This document shows positions 22,865-35,211 of a stretch of DNA of 64,000 nt, piece by piece. The notes under the pieces were generated by a model. The model worked only from the letters and a program-made list of their open reading frames with translations, searched no databases and was not told the origin of the DNA. Position numbers and translations under genes: made by a program. Source of the DNA: Atkinsonella hypoxylon (lineage: Eukaryota; Ascomycota; Sordariomycetes; Hypocreales; Clavicipitaceae); NCBI GenBank assembly GCA_000729835.1, contig JFHB01000002.1, positions 372,001 through 436,000 on the forward strand, given 5' to 3'. Positions within the stretch are counted from its first letter, which is position 1; each line of letters starts with the position of its first letter.

Positions 22865-23845
22865 ATGGTCAAACCTAGGCTACGCCGGCCATCTCCAGCT
22901 TATCTTGCCATACCCACGACGAAAGAAGTACACTCTCTACCAGTATCCGCGTTTGAGGATTGCTGTTCCTTCACTGCTCCATCTTCACGCCCCGCAAGCA
23001 CGGTGTACCTGTCGCCTTCATCATCGCCACGTTCTACTATCATGGCAACTCGTCCTCCGACGTTGACCGAGATCCTGCTCGACGTTTCTCCACCTCCTTG
23101 GACGCTCAGTGCCTTCATGGCATACTTGTCCCAGAACCACTGTATGGAAACTTTAGAATTCACTCTCGACTCGCAACGATATGCCACCTTTTACGATCAA
23201 CTATCTTCGGAGAATCCCGTTTCGCAGGACAGCAAGGCTCGCGTTTGTGGATGGTGGGACAAGCTCATGCAGGTTTATATTGTCCCCTGCGCACCACGCG
23301 AAGTGAATATTCCGGCTCGCGTCCGAGACCACCTTTTAAATCTACCAAGCGGTCCCTGTCCTCCTCACCCCAGTGAATTGGAAGAAGCCGGACGAATCAT
23401 TTATGAATTAATGAACGATTCCCTCCTTGTACCTTTTCTAGAATCTGTCGCTCCTGCTCAACAAATCTATCACAACGATGACCAAGACTATCGCCGTCGT
23501 CAATCCCAAAGTACCAGCCACTTTTCTGATCAGCGTAGGCGTTCTTCCGCCTCTCCACACTCCGCAGATTTGGATAGCCTTACCGATGACAGTGATACGA
23601 ATTCCCCGTCCTCGGCAGAGCCAATCACGCCACCTACCACGCCTCCCGCTTCTGATTACACGTTCAACACTTCGCCGGGTGGCCTTCAACGAGCTATGGC
23701 CGCACACAACAAAGGTTGGAAAAAGGTTGGCAAAAAGCTGGGTTTCAGCCGAAAAGCCTCCAGCCGACGCGCTACTCCAACCTCATCATTTGCGTCCGAT
23801 TACGAGCCAGGTCAGAATGGCTTGAATTATCAACAGCCTTTTTAA
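22865..23845 (+). CDS. RGS-domain protein (regulator of G-protein signalling, Rgs2/RgsA-like)
   Basis: An intronless frame of 326 aa. After ~68 variable residues comes PTLTEILLDVSPPPWTLSAF, followed by an RGS-type helical segment (MAYLSQNHCMETLEFTLDSQ, then KARVCGWWDKLMQVYI, then ELEEAGRIIYELMNDSLLVPF). RGS proteins speed GTP hydrolysis by G-alpha subunits, which in fungi control growth, conidiation and stress responses. The last ~110 residues are Ser/Pro/Thr-rich with a basic tail (KGWKKVGKKLGFSRKASSRR) that could bind membranes. Size and the N-terminal domain position resemble the yeast Rgs2 / Aspergillus RgsA class rather than FlbA, but that assignment is tentative. I chose the ATG at 22865; the open frame extends 24 nt further upstream without an ATG. 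A second Met at 23042, just before the RGS segment, is an alternative. Confidence 0.75.
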   Translation: MVKPRLRRPSPAYLAIPTTKEVHSLPVSAFEDCCSFTAPSSRPASTVYLSPSSSPRSTIMATRPPTLTEILLDVSPPPWTLSAFMAYLSQNHCMETLEFTLDSQRYATFYDQLSSENPVSQDSKARVCGWWDKLMQVYIVPCAPREVNIPARVRDHLLNLPSGPCPPHPSELEEAGRIIYELMNDSLLVPFLESVAPAQQIYHNDDQDYRRRQSQSTSHFSDQRRRSSASPHSADLDSLTDDSDTNSPSSAEPITPPTTPPASDYTFNTSPGGLQRAMAAHNKGWKKVGKKLGFSRKASSRRATPTSSFASDYEPGQNGLNYQQPF

Positions 23846-25441
23846 TGCCTAGACGTCGGCGGCTTGCACCATCAGGCAGCACAGCTCATCCAAGATCACA
23901 TTGTCGGTTTGGGATATGGATTTACCACACCTCCACTCCCTTTACGGGTGAGAGCTGGCCATGGTACTCATTCAGAGAACGAACATGATGACGAGTGAAC
24001 CTGTACAGATGCAGAGTATTCGGAGCTGGGCTGATAGCCTCACGGTGACCACGACATCTTTACTGGGCATTGGAATGAAGAGATACTGTTCTTGACGCTC
24101 GATTGGCTTTATGCATAAAAGTTGTATATGGAAGCGGGAGTTCTAAGTGCATTTTTTTTTTAATCTTTCACTATGGCAATGATGGCGATAAAGTTTTCAC
24201 AGCATTAGCGTGATTGGCTTTGTTTTGGTTTATTTATTTATGCATAGTCATGACAGTCGACTACGACTTTTGTACATGGGGAGCGAACATCATAGACGGG
24301 CCTATATATACCCACAGGTTTTTTATGCTAGACAGCAAGCACATGTTGAATGTATCATATTGGTTTTATGCAATGGCCGATATTGAAACAAGGACGCTGA
24401 TAGTGATTCATCTTGTACTCAGTCTTGAGATCCAGAACCATGTGCACGAGCGTACCTTATTTCCTTTTCTTTCTTCGTGTCTTTATTTCTCTCTTTCGTT
24501 CTACAGAAAAAAAAAAAAAAAAGGAGGGGGGGGGGGCCGGCTTGACTCATTCTCTTCTGTCCACTCTGGAGAAATCCACCCGAGTTCCTCCATCACCAGA
24601 TCGATCACCTTTGGCAGCGCTTAAGGCTGGCTGGGCATTCGAGAATGCTAGCCTTGTGCGACATGCTAAAACATCACCTGCTGTCTGAACATTATTGCGT
24701 CGGTGCCCTTGAGTACCATTATCGACGTCGCATATTCACATACAGCCCCTTAGCCCAACAATCTATACAGACAGTGTCGAACAAGAATGGTGTATCAAAA
24801 CGACTGTATGGCCAAAATTACTCGCGCTCAGCGGTATTAAAGGGCAATGAGCTTGCGCAAGGTGTTGTGACACTCGATCTGGCGCATGTGACTGCCCAAG
24901 CTAGTCTTGACCATGCAGTAACGTTATCCAAGTCATGGCTAGAAACAGTAGTTTCTTGGTTTATACAGCGGCACATCACGGCAGGAGAAAGTGCAGGCCA
25001 GAGGGAAGCCATTCACATGGTTCACCACACATTCGCTAACTAGCCGCAACGATTGTATATGACTGAGTGAGATCCCCCCCCCCCCTAGGACCGCCAAAGC
25101 GACCGCGGAGCAGTAGTAAGGGAGGTACGTACATACATGGATTTTTTTTAGGAATTGACTAGACGGATGTTTCTCCCTGCAACAGGGTTTTTTTTTTCCC
25201 TCTTTGATAAAATAGCAGATGTACTAGCCTAGACTAGATAGCGTATTCTAATAATGATAATAGTAATGAGCGCGATAATACCGTGCAGTAACTCAAATAC
25301 ACTGCACGAGCACCGCTGTTCCAAAAGACCTACACAACGCATCAGAAATTAAGCATACCGCGCCAATCGCGAACGCCTCAAGACATCGTTCTCGAGCACA
25401 AGATAAAGTGTCATAAGCATCAACTGCATTGCATCTATGTG
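23846..25441. other. convergent intergenic region
   Basis: The 3' flanks of the RGS gene (+) and the TYW4 gene (-). It contains an A-run followed by a G-run (about 24507-24536), a C-run (about 25075-25086) and T-runs. One open frame of 132 codons (24645-25043) has no protein-like features that I can recognise. Confidence 0.5.
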
Positions 25442-28400
25442 TCATTCGCCACAAGAAGCCCCCGCTGCGGCAAGCTCCAGCTCATCTGCCAGTCGAGCAA
25501 GGTAGAAACGTCGCATTTCCATCGGTAACTTATGAAAGCCCTTGGCAATCCGCGCTACGTCTAGTCGACCCTTCTCGTAGGCTACAAGATCTCTGTTTCC
25601 ATAAACGTCTCTTCCAGAAGCGTAGCCGCTCTTGAGACTCCGAAAGAAGACATTCACTGCTACGCTTGGACATGCCACAGTTGTTGCGGCATGAAGCCAG
25701 AGAGGTGGGAGAAACAGGATGTCTCCTGGTTCAAGCATTGCTTCGTGCCGATGAAGTCCTTTCGCGGGCCCTGAATCACTGGCCGAAAAGACATCGAGGC
25801 TTGAACTCGAGGCACCAGGTGCAAACGCCAACCGGGTTACATCGCTCGGTGGGAACAATACCATGCGCTTGGATCCTACAACCTGGACATACATGTTCGC
25901 CATCACCTAGAAAATTCGTTCAGTTGGTCCGCTTCTCCTGAATCGATCCGGACCGAGTCTCTTACATCATAATGAAGCCACATCTTAACCCTGCCTGACA
26001 ACCTGAGGACAGAGCTGAAGATGCCATCTTGGATGGGCTCCATTTCAGTTGGAAGATGGAAGTCTGAAGCGAGTCCCGGGAAGTCATCCTTAAAGTTGGC
26101 CGGCTGCTCTGTGGGTTTCTCTCGCGACAGGGCACGCAGATACACTCTATGACCAGCTTCGGCACGATGCATTGCATCAATGAATGATTCTGTTTTGTAG
26201 CAAAAGTTCTTTGTATTGAAGTCCATTGTTTCAGAATCCTGCTGGCACTCATGTATCACAACCTGAACTTGTCAGCATTAACGGTCTGCAAAGGGCAAAG
26301 ATGCGATGGGGCATCCACTACCTGTGTATCATGGCCAACTCGATCAATCATGTACGAGGAAGTCCATTTTTGAACGCAATCTCCGATATCAGATTTCTCA
26401 ATGATGACCGGAATGCCTGTCTCCAGAATATCTTGGAGCTGTTGAGAGGTCTCTAGACGTGTTCTTGCGATCGTCGTCGTCGTCGTTCTCTCACCGTCAT
26501 GCGACTCTTGCTGCTCCAAATGTCGATGAGTAAGGCCAAAAAAAAATTTTATACCTAAAAATTGAGGTTGTATCACTATTCCATTATTCCATTCCAAGCC
26601 TCTCCAGTCTCTAGGTTGGTTGCAAATGGAAATGTATGAAGCACCGGTTTCCCAGTATGTTCCCATAGAGAAGCAAGTCGCCCCTCCGCCCATTACGAGG
26701 AGACCATTCTGCACAGGGAGCATGGAGGATCCTATCATGAGTGGCATAGACTGTCCGCCGGCTTTCACAAGTATTTCACTCACGTTGTACCGGGATTGAG
26801 AAACAACGTCGATAGCGACTATGGTTTGCCCCAGAACTTCCGCTCTTTCGCCAATACCTCCACACACTAAGGTGTGCGAACCATATTCGATAGGTTTTGC
26901 GCCAAACAATGCGAGCTGCTTTGTCGAATCAACATCTTGTCCACATGGTTCGAAGTATATTATAGGCTGCGTTCATTGGTCGTTAGTGACACAAGTTACC
27001 GCAGAAACTGAAGATAGTATACCTGTGAATGATTCAGCTCCAAATACCACATATACACCTCCTCATTGATCAGACCTTCCCTTCGAATGCCACCAGCTAT
27101 CAGACCTGTATGTACACCGTCTTTGCTAACACGATTGGGTTTGTTGGTGAGGATACCACCAAAGGTTGGCAGAGGTCTGTCTCCAGAGATTTGGCATTTT
27201 TTCCAGCCATCTGTGGCATGGAAAACGAAGAAGTCTTCGGAAATATCGGACGGTCCTGTTTTCCCACCAGCGACAAGAGCAAGATGGGTTCCAGCTAATC
27301 GAATTGTTGAGTGTCTGAAAAGCGACAGCGGCAAGCTGTGAGTTGGCTTCCATCTACAGGATGCACCCTTCTCAAAGATCCAGCAATCTGACAGGGCATT
27401 GGCAGGAGAGCTGCGACCGCCTACTAGCAGGACGCCGTAGTCGCCCAAGTCCGTTACAGTGTGGCACATCCGGGGCGTGGGACCTCTTGCTGGAAGCGAT
27501 GGTGTGTCCATGGGTCCGGTAAAACTGAAAATATCACAGGACTCTTCGCGACCGTGATTTACCGCACCAAGGAGATTAATGGCCAGTCGGCCTCCTGTCA
27601 CGTTTCTTATAGTGAATGCATCGCCAAATCGTCTTTTAGCCTCTTTGGCATTCTTCTTGACCACAGAGACCTGAACATTGCTCGTCTGCACCCTAAGAAG
27701 AGTTTGTTTCGGCAAAGACCTCTTCTCACATCTTACCAAAGCAGATGCATGAATAACAAAGTAGTGGCGACAAAACATTGCGAACTCTTCCCACTCATCG
27801 AAAGGTTCGACTTCATCCAATCGCATTCTTTCGGTACTACTTACGAAGTTCTCATCTGACCAAACCTGCCAAAGGTCCCAGATGCTAGTGTCTGAGAACC
27901 CATGACTAGTGAATCTATCAACCTGCTTCGACAATGTTGAGTACTGGTGGACTGACTTCAGCGGAGTGTTTAACTTTTCGAAGTGATCCAACATAGTGCT
28001 CGCGAAAGGGTGGTCTGGTCCGTAAGGCAGTATCTGCTCAAGGAGACAAAATTCCGCTAGTATAATCAGCCTAAAGATTCTCCTTCATGCTTCATTTACT
28101 CACACCTACTGTTGCAAATGCTGCTCGCCCAGTTGATCAAAGCGTCCGCAGATTGAGAATCCATATACGTTATGGATACCTCTGCCACAAACAGGACGGG
28201 GCACTGGGACAAGGACGTGAGTCCCTCCAATATTTCCCCCAGCTTCTCAACTTCGCAAAGGTCGCATCCAATCTGGCAATAACGTTCACTACGTAGCATG
28301 ACTGGACTTTCGTCTGATTCGGCAAAGTCTTGGCCTAGAATTTCTCGCAACTGAGGTGTCTCCAGCACAATTGATCGCTTTTTTCGCATCAATTCAGGAT

Positions 28401-28899
28401 AATCGACATCCACAAATAGCACATCATCGCACAGCGTCGGGTAACGAGCTCGTGACTGCCATGGCAGTACGTCACTGTTTTGGACGGTTGGTCGTCAGTT
28501 GGGCCATCTAAACCAAGTCTGCAGCCTTGTCGAGCTTACCTGCCACAACCGAGATTTATGACCAGCTTCTTCTCGTGCTGGTGTTTGAACAAGAAGCGTT
28601 GAACAGAAACGTCGATCGCCTTCAACCTTAGCCAATATCCACGATTGATGAGAGGAGCTCTTCTCTGAAACTTTTTTACGAAAAAGCGAAAGTAATGGGG
28701 CTCGTCTGGGTAGTAGAGTTTCTCCACGCTTCGTTTTGAAGCAATGCTACTGTTGTTGGTCTAAGGAGTTGAGAATCAGTATGTGTATTTCGGCAATAAT
28801 CGATTAATATTTTGATTAAGCTACCTGGCAAGACGGGACATTTCTAGCCTTCACCTGACAGCCTTGAGATTTAAATAAATGGCAATGCGATAGAGACAT
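25442..28899 (-). CDS. PPM2: tRNA wybutosine-synthesizing protein 4 (LCMT-like methyltransferase, kelch, JmjC)
   Basis: A 1,035-aa enzyme that finishes wybutosine on tRNA-Phe by SAM-dependent carboxymethylation and methoxycarbonylation. Seven exons fit: 28825-28899, 28540-28760, 28104-28474, 27023-28056, 26322-26966, 25966-26262 and 25442-25906. The six introns are 47-65 nt and all phases agree. The LCMT-like domain shows TNNSSIASKRSVEKLYYP, the SAM site LVINLGCGSD and DVDYPELMRKK. Kelch-type repeats follow (MCHTVTDLGDYGVLLVGGRS). The JmjC domain has the HxD pair in WLHYDVMANMY, split by the last intron, and the distal His in PPLWLHAAT. The three-domain order is diagnostic for TYW4/PPM2. The ATG at 28899 is the first in frame; a different N-terminal exon cannot be excluded. 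It is divergent from ATG18. Confidence 0.92.
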
Positions 28900-29819
28900 A
28901 CTCCCATTATCAGATCATCTAGGACAAGTTGTTTCGCCAGCTTTGCTGCTGACGATGTCACTGCATTGGTCATATTCCGTGGTAGTGGTCTGCTGGGCAC
29001 GTCCATGATCAGTCCTGTGGCGCCTTGCCGCGAATGTTCCCTAGTCCTGTCTGAGAATCCTAGTGTTATCCATGAGCAGCTCGTGAAACGTAATTGCAAT
29101 ATGCGTTGTCATTGAAATTTTACAATAGTTTGAGCTTAGATCTGACGTTGGAACCGTCATTTGCGAGCGAATTGGGTTGCTTGAAGTCGATTTTTCAGTC
29201 CTTTCGAGTGTGGGATGACAAAGACGGTTCCAGCAAGCTGCCCCGCTTACGTCCCATACAGTGAGTACCTCGTTACAACACAGAAGACAGATTTTATGAG
29301 AGACTCCACCACCATAAGTCACGTTAATAGGACTAGTCATGTACGGAATAATTTGACTACCTAGTGTCCTGGGTGGAGCTCCACTGTACCATCAGGAGCT
29401 ACCCCACTCAGCCCGTCATGTTGCTTTGCCATGATAGCAAGTTGATTGACCTTACCTACTCTTCTCTGCTATCACAAGAACATCTCCAAGCTTTGGGGTG
29501 CTGAGGCCATCGGCATACCTGGGCTGGACTACTTCCCGCTTAAATTTTCTGCAACTAATAGACCTTCCCTTCAAGATTATACGAATCCTCTGTTGATGTC
29601 CGCTTTCATATTCCTAATATCAATCAAACCTCGGCCGGATGACATTTGCTCTTGAGAGCAGCAGCTTCACATCCATTGCGGCGACTTCAGTCTCAAAAAA
29701 CGCCAGTACCTGCCAGCGTATCAAGCGATTCCCCTTTCATATCCAGTCATCTGCCTCTTCGGTCCACAGATCGTATCGCTATCGACTACTCGAGGTCCAA
29801 GGTCGCGCGGACGGTCACC
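28900..29819. other. divergent promoter region of TYW4 and ATG18
   Basis: About 0.9 kb separates the two start codons. It holds a TACGGAAT motif near 29342 and a 62-codon open frame starting at 29639 that runs into the ATG18 start. A minus-strand frame of 99 codons (29041-29340) is probably chance. Confidence 0.45.
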
Positions 29820-29827
29820 ATGACTAA
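29639..29827 (+). other. candidate upstream ORF overlapping the ATG18 start codon
   Basis: An ATG at 29639 opens 62 codons in a different frame from ATG18. It ends with a TAA at 29825-29827, just after the ATG18 ATG (29820-29822). If the transcript includes 29639, this uORF would lower initiation at ATG18. The 5' end of the mRNA is not known from the sequence. Confidence 0.3.
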
Positions 29828-31486
29828 CCCATCTCTCAACTTCATCACTTTCAATCAAGATCACAGTTGCTTAGCTGTTGGTGAGTTTCACTCCGACGAA
29901 CGCCAGTTTCACCATAAACTACATGTCAAGCTTACAAAAATCTTGCCAAAAAAAAAAACTCCTCCTCTCTATAGGCACTTCAAGGGGGTTTCGTATATAC
30001 CACACAGATCCGTTCTCACGCATCTTCAGCAGTGACGATGGCAATATCGCCATTATTGAGATGCTGTTCTCAACTTCGCTCGTTGCTTTAATCCTGTCGC
30101 CGAGGCACTTGATCATTCAAAACACAAAGGTACTTGCCTCTTCGATAGCATGATTGGATGCAGCACGTACTTACGTCATAACTGTTCGACAACAGAGAGC
30201 GTCTGTCATATGTGAGCTCACTTTCCCATCAGCTGTCCTCGCTGTGCGATTGAATCGGAAACGCCTCGCTGTTTTCCTAGAGGAAGAGATATATTTGTAC
30301 GACATCAGCAATATGAGCCTTCTGATTACTATCGCAACTTCGCCTAATCCCTCAGCAATCTGCGCATTGTCTCCTTCATCTGAAAATTGCTTCATTGCGT
30401 ATCCTCTTCCCAAGCCGAGAGAAGATCCTGACAACACACGGCCTCCGCATGCACCTCCTCAGTCCACATATGTCGCACCAACGTCAGGCGAAGTGCTTGT
30501 ATTTGACACTTTATCCTTGAAAGCTGTTAATGTTATTGAGGCACATCGTTCGCCACTGTCTTGCATTTGCCTCAACAGCGACGGTACTTACCTAGCTACA
30601 GCAAGCGAAACTGGGACAATCATTCGAGTTTTTTCAGTTCCACGGGGCCAAAAATTGTATCAGTTTCGGCGCGGCACATATCCTTCAACAATCTACAGCA
30701 TGTCATTCAACCTCAGCTCTACATTGTTGTGTGTCTCTTCGACATCTGATACAGTTCATATCTTCAGATTGGGCTCACCTCCTGGTACCAATACACCGGC
30801 TGGAGCCCCTATCGAATCCCCGGCATTGCCTAGACAGGATCGTTGGTCACGTACCAAGTCTTACGACGACGGTGACTCACCGGGACATAGTGCCACTGAG
30901 TCCCCGAGGAGTGACGCCGCAGAGTTAGCAGTAGGGGCTAGCACATCGGTCGGAGGCAAACAAAGCCATAGGAGACAGAGCGCATCATTCAGCAATATGC
31001 TTCGTCGGTCGTCACAACTCATGGGTCGTGGTGTCGCTGGGGTTGTTGGATCTTATCTCCCTCAGACGGTAACGGAAATGTGGGAGCCCTTGCGGGATTT
31101 CGCGTTCATCAAAATACCGAAATCTGGGTCGTCAGCCGTCAGCACGAGTGCTTCAGGAACCTCGAGCACTGGGCCACTTAGAAGTGTTGTATCCATGAGC
31201 AGTAGCAGTCCTCAAGTCATGGTCGTGACAAGTGATGGTGGTTTCTATGTCTATAACATAGATATGGAGAATGGTGGAGAAGGCTATCTTGTGAAACAGT
31301 TCTCGTAAGTCAAGATTTATTACTCTTTTCGCGCTCCTGCATATGGTTTTTTTTTTTTTCGAGCCTTTTCTTTCCACTCCTTAATAGTGCATTGTCTGAA
31401 TTTTTACCGCTTAGCAAAGACTGATTGATGCAAACAGAGTCCTTGAGAGCGATGAAAAGCATGATATATCAGCTTACGCAACGTGA
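29820..31486 (+). CDS. ATG18: Autophagy-related protein 18, PROPPIN WD40 protein
   Basis: A 457-aa seven-bladed propeller that binds PI3P and PI(3,5)P2 and works with Atg2 in autophagosome growth and in vacuole shape. Four exons fit: 29820-29880, 29975-30129, 30196-31304 and 31438-31486. The introns are 94, 66 and 133 nt. The PROPPIN signature [14 protein letters not shown] with the lipid-binding FRRG is present near residue 235. N-terminal [19 protein letters not shown] and C-terminal [16 protein letters not shown] are typical of the family. The fourth exon encodes only the last 16 residues; without it the reading frame ends inside the intron. A Ser/Gly-rich, probably disordered insertion (about residues 265-360) is the usual long Atg18 loop. 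Confidence 0.95.
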
Positions 31487-32262
31487 AAGTGTAATGTCAC
31501 ATCTGCAGTCAATGTGCCGCCCTGGACCTTTTTGTCATCACTTCAAGTCTTCTAGCTGGCTCAGAACTTGACCAGGTCATTTAAATGATAGTCTCTGGAA
31601 ACTGCAGGAGACAGGGGCTGATGAATTATATCATTTAGAGATATGGCGACATTTGTTGGTTGCAATGGAGTTCTGATTCAGGCAAATACCCATGTTACCG
31701 TTCTACAACCGGAGATTTCCAATTGTTCAACAGCGCCAACCCCATCTTCTCGTCCTACTTGAAATCAACTCTGTGAAACGAATCCGTACGTTCAATGAGC
31801 GAATTCATGACTGTATCTCACATATAAATCGTGTACATGTCTATCACAGCATTAATTGCATCATATAGCATGATAAGCCTTCTGTCGTATTTGATGCCCT
31901 TGTACCTAATCCTGCATCAAATTATCTTGCCGCTTTCAGGGCGTATTTGCGGTTCCGACTAGCGCTTCTGTGTTGTTGCTCCATAAACGGCCAAGACAAG
32001 ATGTGAATTCAAAAACCCGCCGGAATTTCCAGCAACAAGTCAGTATACGCATGCTCGTTCTGGACAACAGATAATTTCAGCCCTCCCGAAATAATGACAC
32101 AAGCCTAGATATAAATACCATTTAACTCCCAAAGCTCTGACGGGAAAGATTAATGGTTGGCACATAGTGTCAGTATCTCGTACTCCGTAATCTGTCCAGT
32201 AGGTTAAGCCACTTATTATGAAGTGACTGGCTTTTGAAGAGAAATTTCGCATGCCCACATCA
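31487..32262. other. convergent intergenic region
   Basis: The 3' flanks of ATG18 (+) and PPS1 (-). An ACTCCGTAA motif occurs near 32183. I see nothing coding. Confidence 0.5.
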
Positions 32263-34453
32263 TCATCTCGAGTAGGGTCTGTTCATCATTGCAATCTCTC
32301 TGGCGATCTCTCTCCATTCCAACTCTCGTTTCATTGGAGCAGAACTATGACCATGCTGCTGCAACCATTCTTCCCATAGTAGTAATTCATATGCGAACCT
32401 TAGGTGAGGTTGAATAATCACATTGAGACGCCGCGCACGAACGAAGCAATACGCTCGAGGAAACGACTTATTCATAGTGCGCATTACCTCGGCAATGCAG
32501 ATTGTAGCGCTTCTTGATACACCAACTCGACAGTGTACTAAGGTGGCAGTCCCTCGCCGTCGCCCGCGATCTGTTCCAATTACACATTAGAATATGAGCA
32601 AAGACCGTGGATAAACCTGGAGCGAATACAAGCTGATTAGCCTGAACCTCACCTATAAATTCAAGACAGCCGGGAAATTCATCCGTCAAGGGGTCAATAC
32701 CGTTATCTTGGACGTTTTGAACAACATAGACATTGTCTAGACCCCACTCGTCTAATTGGCCTTCACGCCAGGATGTTGTCTCACCGACTGAGAGTATTTG
32801 GCCAATGCCAAGCTCTTTCAGAAGATCTGGGTTATTTGCATGGCCAAGATTTCCTAAGTATAAGTAGTCCAGCACTCGACTGGGAAACGAACCATCCAGG
32901 GCAGGTAACCATTTGGGCTCGTTGCTCGGCGACGCAGTGATTTGGCACAGACTTTGCCCAGCACAGAGGGGTGATTCTCGCAGCAATTGAGGAGCTATAG
33001 TGGTTAACAGAGATACATCTGTGGGGTATGCAAAAAAGTTGCGATGTTTCAACGTATGGAGATGGAGCCAGGCTGTTGGAATCGGTTGACCAGTGCTGTA
33101 GCTGTAGTACGCAATTCCCAACATAGTTGATTCTGTGTATCCATCGGCACAATGAATTAGAATTCTTCTTTGTGGGTGACTGCCTGTTTCAGCACATGTT
33201 TGGTTCGATTCTGACTTCTCGCTTGGTATATGGGTTGGACGAGTGCCGTGAGATAAATGATAGATCCACTTGCACGTTTCCACGATCCCATCAGCTTCAT
33301 TGTGAGACCAAGTAGGGGGAAGTATGCTACCCGATGAGGGAAAATCATAGTGTAACCGACTTTCGAGCTCAAGGCTGGTACTGGCCTCAACAAGACGTTG
33401 TAGCGCTGAAGGATTGAGCCGTCCCGAGTCGCTACACTCAATCAGTATATCAAAAGCTTCTTCTTCCGGGCTACCTTGCTCTGGAGTTGGGCCCATATAC
33501 ACGTTGTGTGAAATTTCGGATGCTCGCGTCATGTCCCACATCTCATTTCGTTCCTGCTGAACGAAATCGATAATATGACCGGTCATGCGTCCATTGGCGT
33601 CAATTGCAACGACGTTGCTCTCGTGCTCTTCAAATTCATGATAAGAGCTGACGCAACAGAATGTGTTGTATTCGGCAATGAACAAGTTTTGCGATAATAG
33701 GGATTGCTTGTGGCGTTGTTGAGCGGCTGCAATTTCCCAGGCAACTTTCTTGCTTTCGGCCAGATCCTCACCATAAACGATAACATCTGATACCAACGCT
33801 GCCTTGGCGGTCTGAATCTGGAAATTTCTCACGGAGAAACCATCTTGCGGGTCCGCTTCGACAAATTTAGGATGCGGAGTAGATTGCATGATTTCATCTG
33901 GAGAGACGGCTCCCTTAAGACGTGCTCTTGAAAGATCACCATCAGCTTTAACAAGGATGATACCACGGATGCAGGAAGGTGGATGTGTGGAGGACTTTCG
34001 ACGTCCCATGAAAAAGGCCTGTTGAAGTTGATTCTTCGGATGCAATCCATGAAGCCAAGGAAACATCAAATCCGGGGAGGGTAGCGGTTGGCGTGATGCG
34101 AATTCAAGAGCTGCTGTAACTTCAGATGAATTTATTTCGAAGATGCGCAGGTCGTCATTTTTTACACTCGTGTAATTGTGTGTAGGAAAAAGAAGTGACC
34201 GCTGCGACGGGATCTCATCGAAATCATCGAAATTTGTTGGCGATGCGGATGGCGTGTGGTGGGCAGAGTCAGGTTTTGATGGTCCCGTGGGACATACTGG
34301 GATATGTTTGTTCGGTAGTGGATTGTGTTGATGTTGACTTGTGACTGCACAATTGACGTTCTCGAGGGAATGAGGGGGCGTGATTGGGGATTCAATGTCG
34401 TTGCTGGTGCTATGTGGTGACGGTATTGGTCGAGGTAGTGCGATAGTTGTCAT
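32263..34453 (-). CDS. PPS1: Dual-specificity protein phosphatase Pps1
   Basis: A 702-aa phosphatase acting on phospho-Tyr and phospho-Ser/Thr; yeast Pps1 is linked to S-phase and the cell cycle. Exons are 32653-34453 and 32263-32570, with an 82-nt intron (32571-32652). The splice rebuilds FIDRGRRRGTATLVHCRVGV; reading through the intron would destroy the active site. The C-terminal DSP domain has the HCX5R loop HCRVGVSRSAT. Upstream, at roughly 33127-33165, a second loop-like sequence LIHCADGYTESTML lacks the Arg, so it is probably a non-catalytic phosphatase-like domain, as known from yeast Pps1. The N-terminal ~110 residues are Pro/Ser-rich and disordered. I chose the ATG at 34453; the frame is open to 34774, but that extension looks non-coding. 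Confidence 0.92.
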
Positions 34454-35177
34454 CTTAACGGGAAAAGGAAGCCAGTGCTCACTGTGAAGCGCCGATCTCG
34501 GAGATGTCTTATACCGAGCCGACGAGCAAATAAAACGAGGCTGCTTCTTTGCTGAAACCCATATAATCAAGCGGAAGACGACGGCAGTGATTAAATACAA
34601 TTGAACTGTCCATGCGTTAGCACAGAAACATATATGGAGTCTGGTGAGTCCTGCAGGCTGGGGCGAGCGACGGGACACTGGGCAACCGCAACAGGAATAT
34701 GGATAACAGACAAGGCCATGCTTTACAAGAATTGCAGAAGCATCATGTCGCACTGTGGATGATGTTCGTTGCATGTAACAGCCACGAGATGCTTCTTATT
34801 TGGGATTTGGGAATGTCTTCTAACGGGGGCTTTGGCAGAGAATGCGCCCGAAATCTTTATTGCAGCCAGACTTGTGTCGTTCGAGAAGGGATGGTTACTT
34901 ACAAAGACATCAGCAATACTATTTGGCAGCAATGTTGAGATGAGGGGAAAGAGGAGGAGGGCGCTTTGGGGGAGAGAGGAGAATGGGAGATGAGAGACGT
35001 CGCTCGGAGCAAGGCAGCAAGTAGCAGTGGTCACGGTTTTGATTGTGGCAGAGGAATGGTGGTGGAAGTGGCACCAGACGCTAATTACTACTCTTGCTTC
35101 GACTTCTCCTCACCCCGACTCTCGCAGGGCTCTGCTTGATGACAGGAATAAGCAGAATTCAACGCGAGCACGGCCGG

Positions 35178-35211
35178 CTGCCTGCCTGCCTGTGCCTGCC
35201 TGCCTGCCTGC
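35178..35211. repeat. CCTG microsatellite
   Basis: Repeated CCTG with one GTG interruption. Confidence 0.85.

Noticed and set aside
24645..25043. 132-codon plus-strand frame
   Set aside because: No motif, and it lies in the convergent 3' region of two well-supported genes.
29041..29340. 99-codon ATG frame on the minus strand in the TYW4/ATG18 promoter region
   Set aside because: It shows no domain, signal or family resemblance; a frame this long can occur by chance in a 64 kb window.
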